From positions 61,544,065-61,608,064 of the forward strand of contig NC_134952.1 of NCBI RefSeq assembly GCF_965638725.1: 64,000 bases of DNA. The letters are read 5' to 3'. This document shows positions 1 to 39,200 of this stretch, in pieces; the stretch's first letter is position 1, and every line of letters starts with the position of its first letter. This DNA comes from Aptenodytes patagonicus (Eukaryota; Chordata; Aves; Sphenisciformes; Spheniscidae). The notes beneath the pieces were generated by a model. That model had not been told where the DNA came from, did not search any database, and saw nothing but the letters and a program-made list of their open reading frames with translations. Made by a program: the position numbers and the translations under genes.

Positions 1-2899
1 TGGTTTTTCAGCAGCTCAGCTGTTAGGCTCTGCTTTACATTTTGCACGTCCTTAGCATCCATCTGTCATGCTTGCAACAAGAAGCATTGCTTATTGAGCG
101 AGCCTGCAGTCTACGTACGATAATCTCTGAGTCCTTCCTGAAATTTAAAAGGTATCAGCAATGATGGCATTGGTAATCTGTTTTAAACATTATTAAAGTT
201 TAGTTTATTAATAGTGATTTTGATGGACTAGAGGTTAGGAGAGTAGCTAAAACTTGGGTGTAGGGACACTACACCGTCTGCAGAATTTCAGATGATAACT
301 ACTTTGAGATTGGTTTGAAACCAGTGCAGTTTGCCTTCAGTATGCTCTGCTTAAAGCATTACAGGAATGCTTTTGGCTCTCTTGTTCCTGTGCAATGGCA
401 TATCATAATAACACACAGAACATAATAATTCCATCATCATAGCAACACAGAGAATATTTTTCAAAACCCCAAAATCATAATAGCAAAATGGAGCTGACAG
501 TATGACCTCAGCAAAGTCACTTTTGCACAGAAAAAGCATTTAACTCCTGCACTCTTAATTTTATCCGTATGTGAACATATTCAATGTTACAACTGAGAAA
601 TGCCTGTTTATTTCTACATCCTATACCTTAGAATAAATAACAGGCACTATGTGTAACATTCAATATTATCATTTGCCTACCTGGGCAGCAGAAAGGCAAG
701 GTACGCATTCACACCACACCAGCTTTTCAGTGCTAAATCCCAAGGGAGGTTGAATGGGTGCAGGCAGAGCAGCCGAACACAGTGACTACTGTGTTCAGAC
801 TCACAAATTCCTTCAGAGGCTCAAAAGGTTAGGTCTTTACCTCAGGCCCTCTTGACTTGGAGGCTTTCAGAGGGACTTTCCCCTCCCCTTTGACTCGTCA
901 CAAGGACAAGGGTGCAGTTCAGGCTCTCAGCAGGCACCGAGCATGGAAAAGCTGCTGGGCTGTAGATTTAGGACAGGCATATCGGGCGGTGGCTAAACCT
1001 CATGTAGACCAAAGCCTCTGATTTAGGACTGAATGCAACTCCTGATCTGAGAGGGCTTGACGAATCTTTATCAGAAGCTAATGCTTTTCTTCCTGCTACC
1101 AATCTCCAGTTTGCCACCACATCTGCTCCAAGACGTGAAAACTGCTGCTCAGAGCTTTCCTTCATACTTGGTCTCCATTTTTCATTATAGCCTATTATTT
1201 TACCTCAGAAAGGTCTCCCTCCACCTAAGGCGTTACATGCTGCTCCTTCTTTGCCATCAGTTTATCTAGTTGCTGCACGTTCAGTTGACTGACACTCCTT
1301 CGGTAGGGCTCCCACTTTAGCAAACACTATTTTGCTGTGGAGCAAATGCTGGGGAAAAGAGTAATTCCCACTCCCTCATGCTAGAGGCTTAGGACCAGGT
1401 TCACCTTGAACCCATTTTCTTTTTGATTTCTAGGGCGAAACAATTTTTCTGCTGATTTTTTAGAAGGCATTTCTGTCTCAGTGGCTGACAGCACTTTCAG
1501 AGAGGCATTTTCCCATGGAGTAAATGATATATAATAGTTCTTTTATTCCTCCACCAAGCCCTTGAAGAAAACAAGGAATACATCTGTTGCAAGTGTTTGC
1601 TTTATCTTGTGTTGATCACTTAGGATCCTCCAACTCAGGATCTCATTTTGCTGAAAAACAGAGTCAGTTATAATAATATGACATCCTGGAACAGTCTAAT
1701 CCTATTGCGAAGTGGATCTTCCCATTAAGAATGATCCACCTAATGAGATACAGCAAACTACAGGGAGCAGACACAGACTAACCACATTAACTGCTTTTAT
1801 GGAAATATTTTTTAAAAAGAATTATTTTGCTCTGCAGTTAGAAAAGACCAAGCTTTTAACTGCATTGAGTCAATGAATACCTCCTAATGCCGCCCTCTCA
1901 TTAGCTTATGGCTTCCGAGACATTTTCTTTTTAAATTCAGTCTATTTGTCTGCACCAAAGTGTATTTTGTCTTTTACAATGGTTGGCTAAAAGCGCTTCA
2001 GGCATGCAACTTCAGGATAATCAAAGCTGTATTATTCTCCCTGGCAAATTCTTCATCACGCATTTGATGTACCAGTCAGCTTAAAGGGAGGTGGTTTCAG
2101 GCTAGCATTTTTAGAAGTGGATCATGTGTTATTATTTTTCCCCTCCCTTCTTGATTCAGAGGAACCAGAGTTCAGCCAACGCCAGGAAATCTGAACAGCG
2201 TTTTAGAGCAGCTCAGTCTTGGCTGCTTCTCAAAGAACTCTACAGCAGAAGAAAGAAATGATTTTGCAATAGAGGAAGGCTTTCTGAAGAAATGGTTTTC
2301 ACTAGAAAAAGGCTGATTGAACCAACCTGGGGCGTTTTGCAGGATGTGTGGATTTCATTGACTCTTTCACTGGAAACCAGGTCAATGTCACAGGCAGGGA
2401 TGCCTGGCTTCTTGCTAGCCTGCCTGCCATGTCGTGGAGAAGTTAGCCCTGAAAACCTGCCTGCCCCAGCCCCAGCCCCAGCCAGAGCTGGAAGGGCTCC
2501 AAGGTCCCCAGGGTGCAGTAGCGAATCCTACAGGATCTGGCTCTTGTAGGGCTTGGTGGTATGTCCCGAAGCAGAGGGGCTTTGCCGCTCTGGGGTCTCT
2601 GATTTCAGAGGGGCTTCCCCATGCCCTGCCAGACGGTGAGGGATACAGATAGCTCTGCATGTCCAAGAGCTTGGGAGTCCATGGGGAAGCAAAGGAAAGA
2701 AAGACAGGATGTTTGACTCAGGAATTTCCTGGGGAACACAATTCCAAATTCCCACTATGTTCTTCCAGCAGTGTAAATGTCCACATGCTCCCTGTTGCCT
2801 ACAAGCAATATAAATGTCTTCTCACACAGCGTATCATATGACACAATTAAATTCTGCTCATTACCCAGCCTATATCTATACTTCAAACTGGTCTTTTTC

Positions 2900-2917
2900 A
2901 AAAAAAAAAAAAAAAAA
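2900..2917. repeat. Poly(A) homopolymer
   Basis: Eighteen consecutive A residues in an intron. No recognisable retroposon body lies directly to its left. Confidence 0.85.
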
Positions 2918-3245
2918 GCCAACAACCTTGTTCAAAGAACTAATTACAAGGGCCAGATTCTGTATTATAATGCACAAAAGTGAGGACAAGTTGGTTTAAA
3001 AGAAGAGAGACATTAAAATATTAGCTTAATGATGTAGCAGTGTTTTTCATACAGGTGGCTCTAAAATACACGTAACTGGGATCACACAAACTACAAGTCT
3101 ACATTATTTTAATATGTCTAAATTAGTTCAATACGATCATGTAAGGGTGAAAGATGTTCCAGACTTTTGTGCAATTACTTATAATGCTGACTTTGCTTAG
3201 CCGTACCGGCTTTAAAAGCGGTCCTAATTATTTTGCAATCGCTGT

Positions 3246-3263
3246 CTGCACGGCGCATTGCAT
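3246..3263. repeat. 18-bp intronic direct repeat, copy 1
   Basis: Matches 4240-4257 at 17 of 18 positions (C/G at one site). It lies about 98 nt beyond the 3' end of exon b in the transcript, so the two copies bracket the a/b exon pair. Confidence 0.6.
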
Positions 3264-3360
3264 AGTGAAGGCAATCTGCAACAATCGGTATCTCTCGTAT
3301 TTTGTTATGGTTTATCCTAGTGATGTGATTTACTGATGTGATCACTGCAAACTCCAATAC

Positions 3361-29830
<26,470 letters not shown>

Positions 29831-30082
29831 TTAGCTTCCCCTTTGCAAATAGTTAATAGTCAAGGCTGGAGGGCACCGCAACGGATTTGGAAAGCAGATT
29901 TCTTGTAAACAATGAGTTCTCTCTGGAAAGTGCTGGGTAGTGTTAGAATGTGAAGAAACTGCTAACTGCTGATTTTCAAACTACTATAAATACTGTTCAT
30001 TTGGCTGCCTTTGGTCAGCAGTGAAACACATTCCATATTTTGCTCCCAAACCGGTACAACTGCGATGTTCTGTCCTGCAACA

Positions 30083-30131
30083 GAAAAAAAAAGAAAAGAA
30101 AAGAAAAGAAAATTAAAAAAAAAAAAAAAAA
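30083..30131. repeat. (AAAAG)n microsatellite plus poly(A)
   Basis: An A-run, four GAAAA units, then about 17 A. It lies 270 bp upstream of the SLC20A2 ATG, so its pyrimidine-rich complement (TTTTC) runs toward the ATG exon in the transcript and could be part of, or upstream of, its acceptor. Confidence 0.85.
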
Positions 30132-33100
30132 GGAATACTCAGTGGAGCCCGTAACAATGCGTGTTTTCAGAAGTAAACAGATGATTTAAACCCACTAATG
30201 GGGTCCTACTTCGGCATGTGACTGTTCTAATCATAGAGCAATTCAGAAAAGGTTAAAATTAGGTCACCTCCAAAGCAGTATGTTTCTTGCAATATCACTG
30301 ACCGAGAAAATCTTTTGAGCAATTTAAAAAGATTTAGAAAGGTTGGGGTTTTGTTTGTGTTGAATTTAGGGAGCAGTGTGATAAACCTTCTTTCCAGAAG
30401 AAGGGACTTGGCTCTTTGTACCCAGTGAATATAAAAGACATGTAGAATATATAGACCATACCATACGGCCTGATTCCCAGCTGATGTATATCACCTAGCT
30501 CCACCGACCTCAGCAGAGCTCTCAACATTTTATCAGCTGAAACCAGGGATGCACTCCTTTGAAAAATGATTTTATCTCTATATGTCTGTCTAGGAAATGC
30601 CACTGAAAATACTCTGAAGAGCATTAATATTCATCTATCACTGTTATCACATCGCATGCAGTAAAAATACAACTTTCTTACAGCTTCTCAGTCACTGAAA
30701 CAGCACAATAATCACAATATTCCCATGTATCCCTACAGATCTAGAGAAGTCTATAAAAAAAGTTTAACTAAAAAGTTGAGCTCTCTGCTCTTTCCTATAG
30801 ATGGTTACCAATTACTAACAGTTATTATATTCAAACCATTGTTATAGATATCTTTTAGTATTTCTTTTGATAGTTTCAGTTTTATGATCGCCTTTTGAAT
30901 TACATCTTAATTAGTCTTTAATTAGTCTAATCTGAAAAAAGAGTGAGCTCCTTCAAACCAAAAAATGGACAGAGAGAAAGGGACTTTAAAAAAATAAAAA
31001 CTTCACCATCCAAAAGACTGCTAAGCAGAGCGATAAGGCCCACACTGATGTCAAGATCAAGTGGTCAAAAGCCAGAAGCAAATTTGCCCAAACCATCTGC
31101 CTTCTGAGGGCTGCTTCTCTTCCACTAGCAGCCACCACAAAGACATCCCATGCCACCCTCTGCTTTCCTATCCATGCTGTTTGGCTCCAGAAAAGTGCCA
31201 TTTTGGAGGTTGCAAGGGGTTAAATGAACATTTAGCAGCAAATATCTGTCAGCCAACTCCACACATTTTAAGAAGCATTTCAAGAGATCAGGGGATATCA
31301 GATGAAAAGCCCCGAGCCCACCTCTTGCTCTCTCTCAGTTTCCCCACAGTCGCTTCAGTCTCATACAATATACCCACATCCACAGTTTCAAGACCATGCT
31401 TAATTTCTTTCAGTGACCCCAATGCAATGTAGGTCCTGCGGTAGCAAGGAGGAAAGGTCTCTGAAACCTCTGAAATAATGGCAAAATTAAAAATTAAGAG
31501 ATTTCACATATTCCTGAGATGCTGGAGCCTTGAGAGCAACCAACAGGAAAATACCATGTCTATACGTGTTTCCTAGAAAACCCTTAAGTTGATGTCAAGG
31601 ATTGATGCTTTCTCTAAATATACATATTCAGCAGAAAAGATGTCCCTCTTTCTTTCTCCAGGCTCCAAACTGGCTGAACAACTGTTGCTCCAGTCTTTTC
31701 CAGACATGGAGCAGACATCAATCCTTGAATGCCTTACACTCTAAAATAACATCTTGGGAGGTCTTAACAGCTAAAAACATTTGCATAAGGATTTTTATAC
31801 TATGAGATAACATGAGAAAACAAAGCACCAATGCATTTTTGATGTTCGAAGACTTGTTGCGTTTTTATAATTCATGAGCACTCAGCCCACTGAGTGGAAA
31901 AGGGCTTGACAGAGACAGAAAAGGCTAACGATATTTGGAAGAAACAATTTCGAGTTAGCATTTGTTTGCCTGTGAAGGAAGACAAAACTCTGTTAAATTC
32001 ATTCATTAAAAAAATTCTATTATGTATATCAGATTTTTGCTAGGAGATGAAGTGCTGGACTAGGGTCCTTCCTTGATCCTGGAGATTAATGATTAAATTC
32101 TTCATCCTGCACGGATTTACACAGTACCTTTGCCAAGTTGGCTTGAGTGCCCCAGTTTCCTCCCCTGAAAATGGGCAAAGCTGACTGAGATCCATGCATG
32201 CGTCCACAGACGCTGTGATTATATGAGACCCGTTTCCTTCGGACCCGCAAGATGAAAGCACACCCTTATTCCCAACAGAGATCTGTCTTTTCTCCACTTA
32301 TCAACCAACCCACCAATTTACTGCTGTGACCCAATTTCTGGGATAAGGAAGAGCAGGGGGACTGTGACACTCCCCCACCGCAACAGAGTTCACGGGACAA
32401 CATTTGCCAAATCTGGCTCCTCCAGCCACAGCGAGTTCCTGCAGCTTCCAAAATAAACCACCAAGTCACAAGGTTGCCTTTATTAGCTTCCCTGGGGGGG
32501 AGGGGAGAAGAACTCCAGATGGTCCCAAAGAAATTAAGACTTGAAGTGTGTGTATGTGTGCTCCTAAAGCTCCTCGTGAAGGCCAAAGAGTCTCCCAAAG
32601 TCTGTCGGCGGGGCTCTTGGCAAAGGGCTCGGAGAGGCAGCTACATAATCTCCCTCCCTGTGAAATGGGATATACAGCCTCAGGAGAAAAGGATGTCTTA
32701 AGCAAGAAGTCACCCCTCCTGTCATTTTATGCATGGTGACAGTTCAAAATAGAGCTTCCTCCAAAACTTGGGAGGCTTGACTTGACGTGCACTGCGTTTG
32801 TACAAATGATAGAGCACAGCAACAGCCAACCCTTGGCTTTAACAAGGTGAAAATCAAAAGGAAAAAAGAGGAAAGGGAATAACCACACGTTTAAAAATTA
32901 ACATGCAGGCAGCATTTGAACGACTAGGTGTTACTACTTTCAACCTTAAATAACTGTAAGAGATGTTAAACGTTTAAAGAAACAGAAAGGAAAAAAAAAG
33001 GGCACATCTCTGCTGAGAAAGTTTTCAGAAATGCAAAATATCCTGCAAAGTAGGCCAGCGACTAAATACAGACTAAATCTTGTAGCATGCTTCTTTCTGG

Positions 33101-34430
33101 AGCCCAAAATACATCTGGCGTGCTCAGACACGCTGAGCTATGCCCCTCATCACCTAATCTAACCCAAGAGCCTGTGGTATTTCATGTTGTTACTGGGATG
33201 AAAAAGAAACTGGAAAAAAAGCCATACAGTTGGGAATGGCAGATCTTCTGCTCTCTGCGTGACAGCTGGAAGTCACTAGCCTGTTTCTCTCCTGCGCTCA
33301 TTTATATTTCATCAACATGCCTCTATGCACGCCAGATGCAATTTAACCTGACATGCTAGACGCTAGGAAATCCTCCCATCTACCTGCAGGACCGATACCG
33401 CCTGTCCACCAAGGCCTCCGCAGTCGGGTGCGCTACGCCACTGCAGCAGACTCTGGGTGGAAAAGTTCATTTTCCTATTTACGCTTCGGATAACTCTTCC
33501 TGAACCAGCCCAGCCTGCACTGCAGTGACTGTGCTGCAAACTCACCCTTGGGCATTAGCAGGGCCAAGGAACTGTGTTAGCACCAGGGAGCTGCAGGACC
33601 TGAAGCTGAAGCGTGCATATCTGATGGCTGTTAGAGTGAAGGGAAATGCGTAGAGATGAAATTTCAAGTTGTAAGAAGCTAATTCTGCGCTAAGGCAAGA
33701 TTTTTAGCTAATGCAGTTTTCTTATGATCCATAATTAGAGTATCATACTTAGGAGGTCTGAGTTGAAGCTTTGAACTGTTTAAGTGGACTTAGAAACTTA
33801 CAGAACTTGGACCTCAGTGAGAAAAATCTGATTTTTGGAAATGCTAAGCACGTCCCTCTGCCTCGCTGGCAGATGATCCAGACACCCCCCTCGGACTTTA
33901 TTTTGTTGCTAACTAAACATCTTGTTATAACTCTGTCAACACAAAGTGCTATTTCTTCCCTAAGGGAGAGATGAAAACAAAACCTAGGTGAGGAAGCCCC
34001 TTGATTCATGCAGAACGACAAGTGAATCCTCAGGAAAAAGTCAGGATCTCCTGGTAACCATGAGATCATTTTATATATGGACATTTACTAAGACAGCTCT
34101 TCTAGAAACTATTCACAGTACACTTCTAAGCCTAGACAAGTTTTTAGTGAAAAAATAATATGAAATTTGAAAAAGTTGTCAGTTGTTATTTTTTTTGTCA
34201 GACAAATTGCTGCTAAAGAGAATGCAGAAACATCTAACAACAGGGACGAACAGTTAAATAAAAGCTCGGGACAAAGTTCAAAGTCTAGGGAAGCAATCAG
34301 AGTGCATTACCCACCAGCAATCCAACTATGTGACATAAAGGAAATAAACAGAGACCCCATAAATGTCCTTTAATCTTCTCTTCACAGAAAATTAGGGAAG
34401 AACCTACTGCACTCCTGAAACATTGAAAGG

Positions 34431-34488
34431 TATATAAATCATCCCATATGCAGCTCATACCATATATAAATCATGCTGTATGCAGCTT
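34431..34488. repeat. 32-bp period short tandem duplication
   Basis: TATATAAATCAT...TATGCAGCT occurs twice, at 34431 and 34463, with a few mismatches. It lies in intron 1 with no apparent function. Confidence 0.6.
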
Positions 34489-36236
34489 TTCTGTTCTCAG
34501 AAGTTGCCCCATGCTGCAGTTGAAACTTTCTCCTACTCCGGACGGGACAGAGATGCCATGAGGTCCTGGTTTTAACTGTTTTGTTATTGCCCAACTATGA
34601 GCAAAAATCAAAAGACAGCAGCTAGAGTAGCATTTCTCAAGATAACTCTTACAACTACTCCACTTTGCATTATGACCAGACAGACAGGGGAGGATGATTT
34701 CTTTTCCCCTGCAGTGTTGAAAACAGCAGGCGTTTCATGATAGACAGTGGCATTGAATTTGTACTGACAGGCAGGTTCACTTCTTGTTACCAATGGCTGA
34801 AAAGTCTGTCTAAAATGCTTACCAGACAGCAGCTTCTAGCAGTTTATTCCATACCTCTCTAATTTCTGTATGTTCTTCTTTATATAAAACCAATCTGTCA
34901 GGCTTCCCACCTATGTATATAAACTCATACCAGATCCGGCATTCCGGTCTATTGGTACTAAACACAGCACTGCATAGAAACCAAGCCTGATTTATAACCA
35001 AAGCTACTAACATCGTTCACATCAATAGCCCTTATCGTTTCCAGTTCATGCTTGGGCCACAAGGCTCACAAATTATCTACTTTAAATTACTAATACTACA
35101 CTTATGATATGAAAGGTGGTATTAATTCAAGTGGTTCAAGACTAAGAACATCCCTATATGGCTCTAAATTACATGCACAGGACTTGTCACAAGGCCAAGC
35201 ATGATGCAAGTTTAATGCTCCAGTACACAAAAAGCACCCTTGACTTACTTTAAAAAAAATATCAATTACCACATCAGCAGAAGCAGTTTTTGTATCAATC
35301 AGTTCCTATTTTAACACATTCGCAATGTGTTTAAGCATACTTCATGCTACTCCTTGATACGGAAACAAGACTGAAGTTGCTAGCTTTCCAAGGACTCCCA
35401 TCCAGTTTAACACTGCAGAGGGACTGTCACTGCCAGCTCCCAAAACTTCCAGAGGATGCTTCCTTTTCTTAGTCCCTATCAACCTCTGTTCCCACCACTG
35501 AAAGGTCAAAAATGCATATAAAATATTTAGCATGAGATTCTGTTGCTGAAAACATTCACTAAAAACACAGACAGCAGTCACGTTTAAACCGCAATTCTAC
35601 AAGCAAGTAAGATAGGTAAAGTATCAACAAGTCCTTGTTGTGCATTTGCTGATAAATACCTTTTTCTCTAACTAAAGGACAATTTGATCCTTCAGTGACT
35701 GAACAAAGTCTTTCTAAGTGGTTTTTATGATTCAGCACTACAGATTTTTAAGATCCATTCAGAGAAAACAAGTGTTCATGGTTATGGAAAACATGTTTTA
35801 TAAAAGAAAACCATGCAGAGAAATCTTTAAAACTCACCCAGTATTTAAAAGTTGTTTCAAAAGAAAAAGGAGCTAAGTTCTTCCAGCAACTTGCCCTCCT
35901 GATTGGAAATACAGGCTGAAGTTTAAAATAGACATCCTATCATTCAGCACAGTGACATGTGAACATGCAAACTTCCAGAGGGTAGAAAGAGGGCTATAAC
36001 TTACACCAGGCAGTCCGGGGATAAAATTCACTCCGGCACAGGAGAGCACACAAGACAACACCGAGAAGCATCAATGCGAGTCCGGAGTCTTATTCAGTAG
36101 GTGAAAATCTGCCTCCTCTTAAGCAAAGAATTCTGCTGGGGGTGGGCACTGATAAAACACAACACTGCGTCACGACTGCACTAGTGAGACAAACCAATCC
36201 AATGAAGCTCATATTAAAAGCAAAAAAACGTTCCTT

Positions 36237-36253
36237 CCCCCCCCCCCCCCCCC
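36237..36253. repeat. C17 homopolymer
   Basis: Seventeen consecutive C on the plus strand, read as G17 in the SLC20A2 pre-mRNA. It lies within the long 5' intron. Confidence 0.85.
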
Positions 36254-39200
36254 AAGCATAGGCATAGACGAGAACGGAAATCTCATTTTTTACTGCCAGC
36301 TGGGCATTCTGGTGCGATCAGGTAATCTCTGAGCAGCCCCAGGTCTTCTATTTGCAAGCACACTTAAACACACACTTAATTCAAGTGCATGTGACGGTAG
36401 GGTACATACATCCAGTTCGGGAAAGATGTTGCATGCTTGTTACTTTATCCATGTCAGTAGAGGTCTCACAGGCTACGCAGACTGCAGAAAGTTAAAGATG
36501 TGCACGAGTTTTGACTGGATCGGTGCCTAAGCAAGCAACTTCACTTTCAACAGTTCAACCTAAATTACCCAATCCAAATTCCTTCAACCGCTTTCCTTTA
36601 AGTGGGAAACATTTTTGCATGTATGTCAAGGCAAAAATAACGTTTGCCTAAAAGCACCCTGCTTAGCTTTATATAAAATATTTGCTTTAATACTATTATA
36701 ATGCAATTAAGCCATTTTATTCAGCAAAAAGGAATGTAAATCAAAACTGCATTGTCACAGTTTAAAAATCTGACGGACACAAATTTATTTGGACATGTTT
36801 CCGGATTATAAATGAATGATGTTTTAAATTTAACTGTTAGGTTTTACTCCATTCTGAGTCACTCAAAGCCATGGCATCATATTCCAACGTAATAAACTTA
36901 AATTGGTAAATTTTCTGCATCCTGAACATTTGAGAAAAAGCAAATCATTGATTTAGATTTGTAAACACGAACTTGGAAACATAATTCTTACCTCATCTAT
37001 TTTTTCAAGTTTGAATAAAGGATATTTCTTAACAAGGAGGCAAAAGTTTTCTGAATTGGTTAAATTCAGCTGCAGATGATATTCAGGGATAATTTGGTAA
37101 ATCTGAAAAGTGGTTTATGTTACTTAAGAAAACTCAGATGTATTAGTAAGCCTACATCATCTTCTAAAAAGAATTCGGGCAAAACTCCAGCTAGAAATCT
37201 GCAATGCAGAAATGACATTAAAAATCCCCAATAAAAAAAGAATGGTAAGTATCAGGCCATGATTCTTTGTAAGAAATGCTGACTCTTTATTTAAGGTCAA
37301 TACCCAACTACTATTAAGCTTGCAATATAGCTGCTAACTTTGTGAAAAGCTACATCTCTTAAGCCTGGTTGCAGTGTCTTTCCTTTTACTTCTGTAATAG
37401 CTGGCAAACAGGCTTCCTAGTTTTGGAAAAGTGAGAGAGGTTGATACTTGCACACTGGTTTTCCCTTATGTACAAAAGCAACATATTTTAACAAGAAGAA
37501 TATTAATCTGTTCCTGCAGATCTAAACGTATCTTAATACTTTTTTTTTTTAACAAGTAGCATCAATCAATTCAAGTGAGAGCGATCATAATTGTAAACAT
37601 GAAGTCAGCCTGTATTTATAGGTCTGGATTCCAAGGTTTTAAGGAACTGAATAAACAAACACAGAAACTTTCTTGGAGCACTTATTTAACTTTATAAAGT
37701 AAAAAAAAAGAACGCAAAATATTATTTCATGTTCTCTTTATAGCTGACAACTTGCTGATGTCTGCCTTGGAAAAGCTCAAACCTGAACGGTCCGAGTAAA
37801 CACTAAACCCATCCTAGTGCTCTTTAAAGGACAATTCACCCAGCCTACAGTAACTACCACCAGCGTGCAGATGCAGGTAAAAAGACTGTCGAAAGGACAC
37901 ATTATTTGGGAGGTATCTACATCGATTTCAAAAGTCAGAAGTCGCCAGCCCAATCTGTGGGAATCATCTCGGATCCAGGAGAACAACAAACTGGAACCAT
38001 TTGAGTGCTGCTTCCCATGAGCCAGCCTGACCACAATGGTGGTTTCTTGTTGACCTAAACTTCAGAGTTCGGTCTACACGCGAAGCAAAGGATATAATAA
38101 ACAGCACAGAGAAAAGGAAATATCTTCAAAGTTTTTGTTCTGCTAAATCAGCATTGTGGACCTCAGGCATGGGAAAATTCAAGCCAAGATAGGTTGACCA
38201 TTAAAAAGAGCTACAATTTGGGATACCACTAAAGAAGCAGGCAAAGGAAAATGTATACAACCACAAAATAAATTATGAGGATCGGCTTTTGGCAATGGCA
38301 GCACCAGTTTGGTTCCCACCAAATGAAATATTTGTAGAAATGATAAATGTTATATATTACAATCTCGATCAGATATCATAATTTTTAATTGTAATTTATT
38401 CTGGTAAATCCATAATTGAGAGATCCCTGTTTGATTCAACAAACCCACACTAGGCAGATTTATATTCTGGTTTAAATAATGTAATAGGACATGCCAATTT
38501 AAATAATTAATTTTAAACCCCCTTTGTTTTGCATTTCCGCATCAGCTATTTTCTGAAAGATGCCCAGGTTCTCATTTACCAGTAACCACTAAAACAACAT
38601 TAATTTCCAACTTAATGTAACTTTTATATCAAATGTAACCGGCCTTTTTGCCATTCAGATGGGAAGGCTACGTATTTAAGTGATTATACTTATTTTAAAA
38701 TACATACATTTTGAGTAGAAAATAATGGAGGATGATTATGATTTTCTAACATAAAACCCTGTAAGAATTGGAACCTGAGTACCTGCAAACTGCATTTCGT
38801 CAGAAACCGAAACACAATAAAAACATCCAAAAGCTGTAGGATGTTGTTCCAGTTACGTTGTGCCAACTTAAATAAGGTTATTGACCAGCAACTGGAGCTT
38901 TAGGGCTTTCACATACCTGCTGGTACTCTAAAATTGGAAGCCATAAGCAGCTGGAACTGGGGACTTTTTGTTTCCCTTATCAGTATTTGTGCCCCTGACC
39001 CATCCTGGGAACACTTTTCCCCCTCAATCTACAAAGAAAGAAAATAAAATTAAAGAGGAGGAATGAAAATGGGTGGCAGATGACTGCACAGGTATCACAT
39101 AGTATCTCAAAGAAATCCAGCTCTTGCAATACCCTTCTTTCTGGTTCTGAAGGCCTCCATGACCATCTACACCATGGAGGACTTGAAGCAGGACACCACA

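Larger units (their letters stand above)
1..3360 (-). other. SLC20A2 intron before the (off-window) last exon
   Basis: AT-rich intron. I looked for the conserved last-exon peptide (VGSVVAVGW-like) on the minus strand and did not find it, so the intron continues left of the window. It contains an 18-A run at 2900-2917 and a short CCCCAG repeat near 2465-2485. I recognise no other gene or element here. Confidence 0.75.

Noticed and set aside
1..3360. Last coding exon of SLC20A2
   Set aside because: I searched for the conserved VGSVVAVGW and VDWRLFRN blocks on the minus strand and did not find them; the exon must be outside the window.
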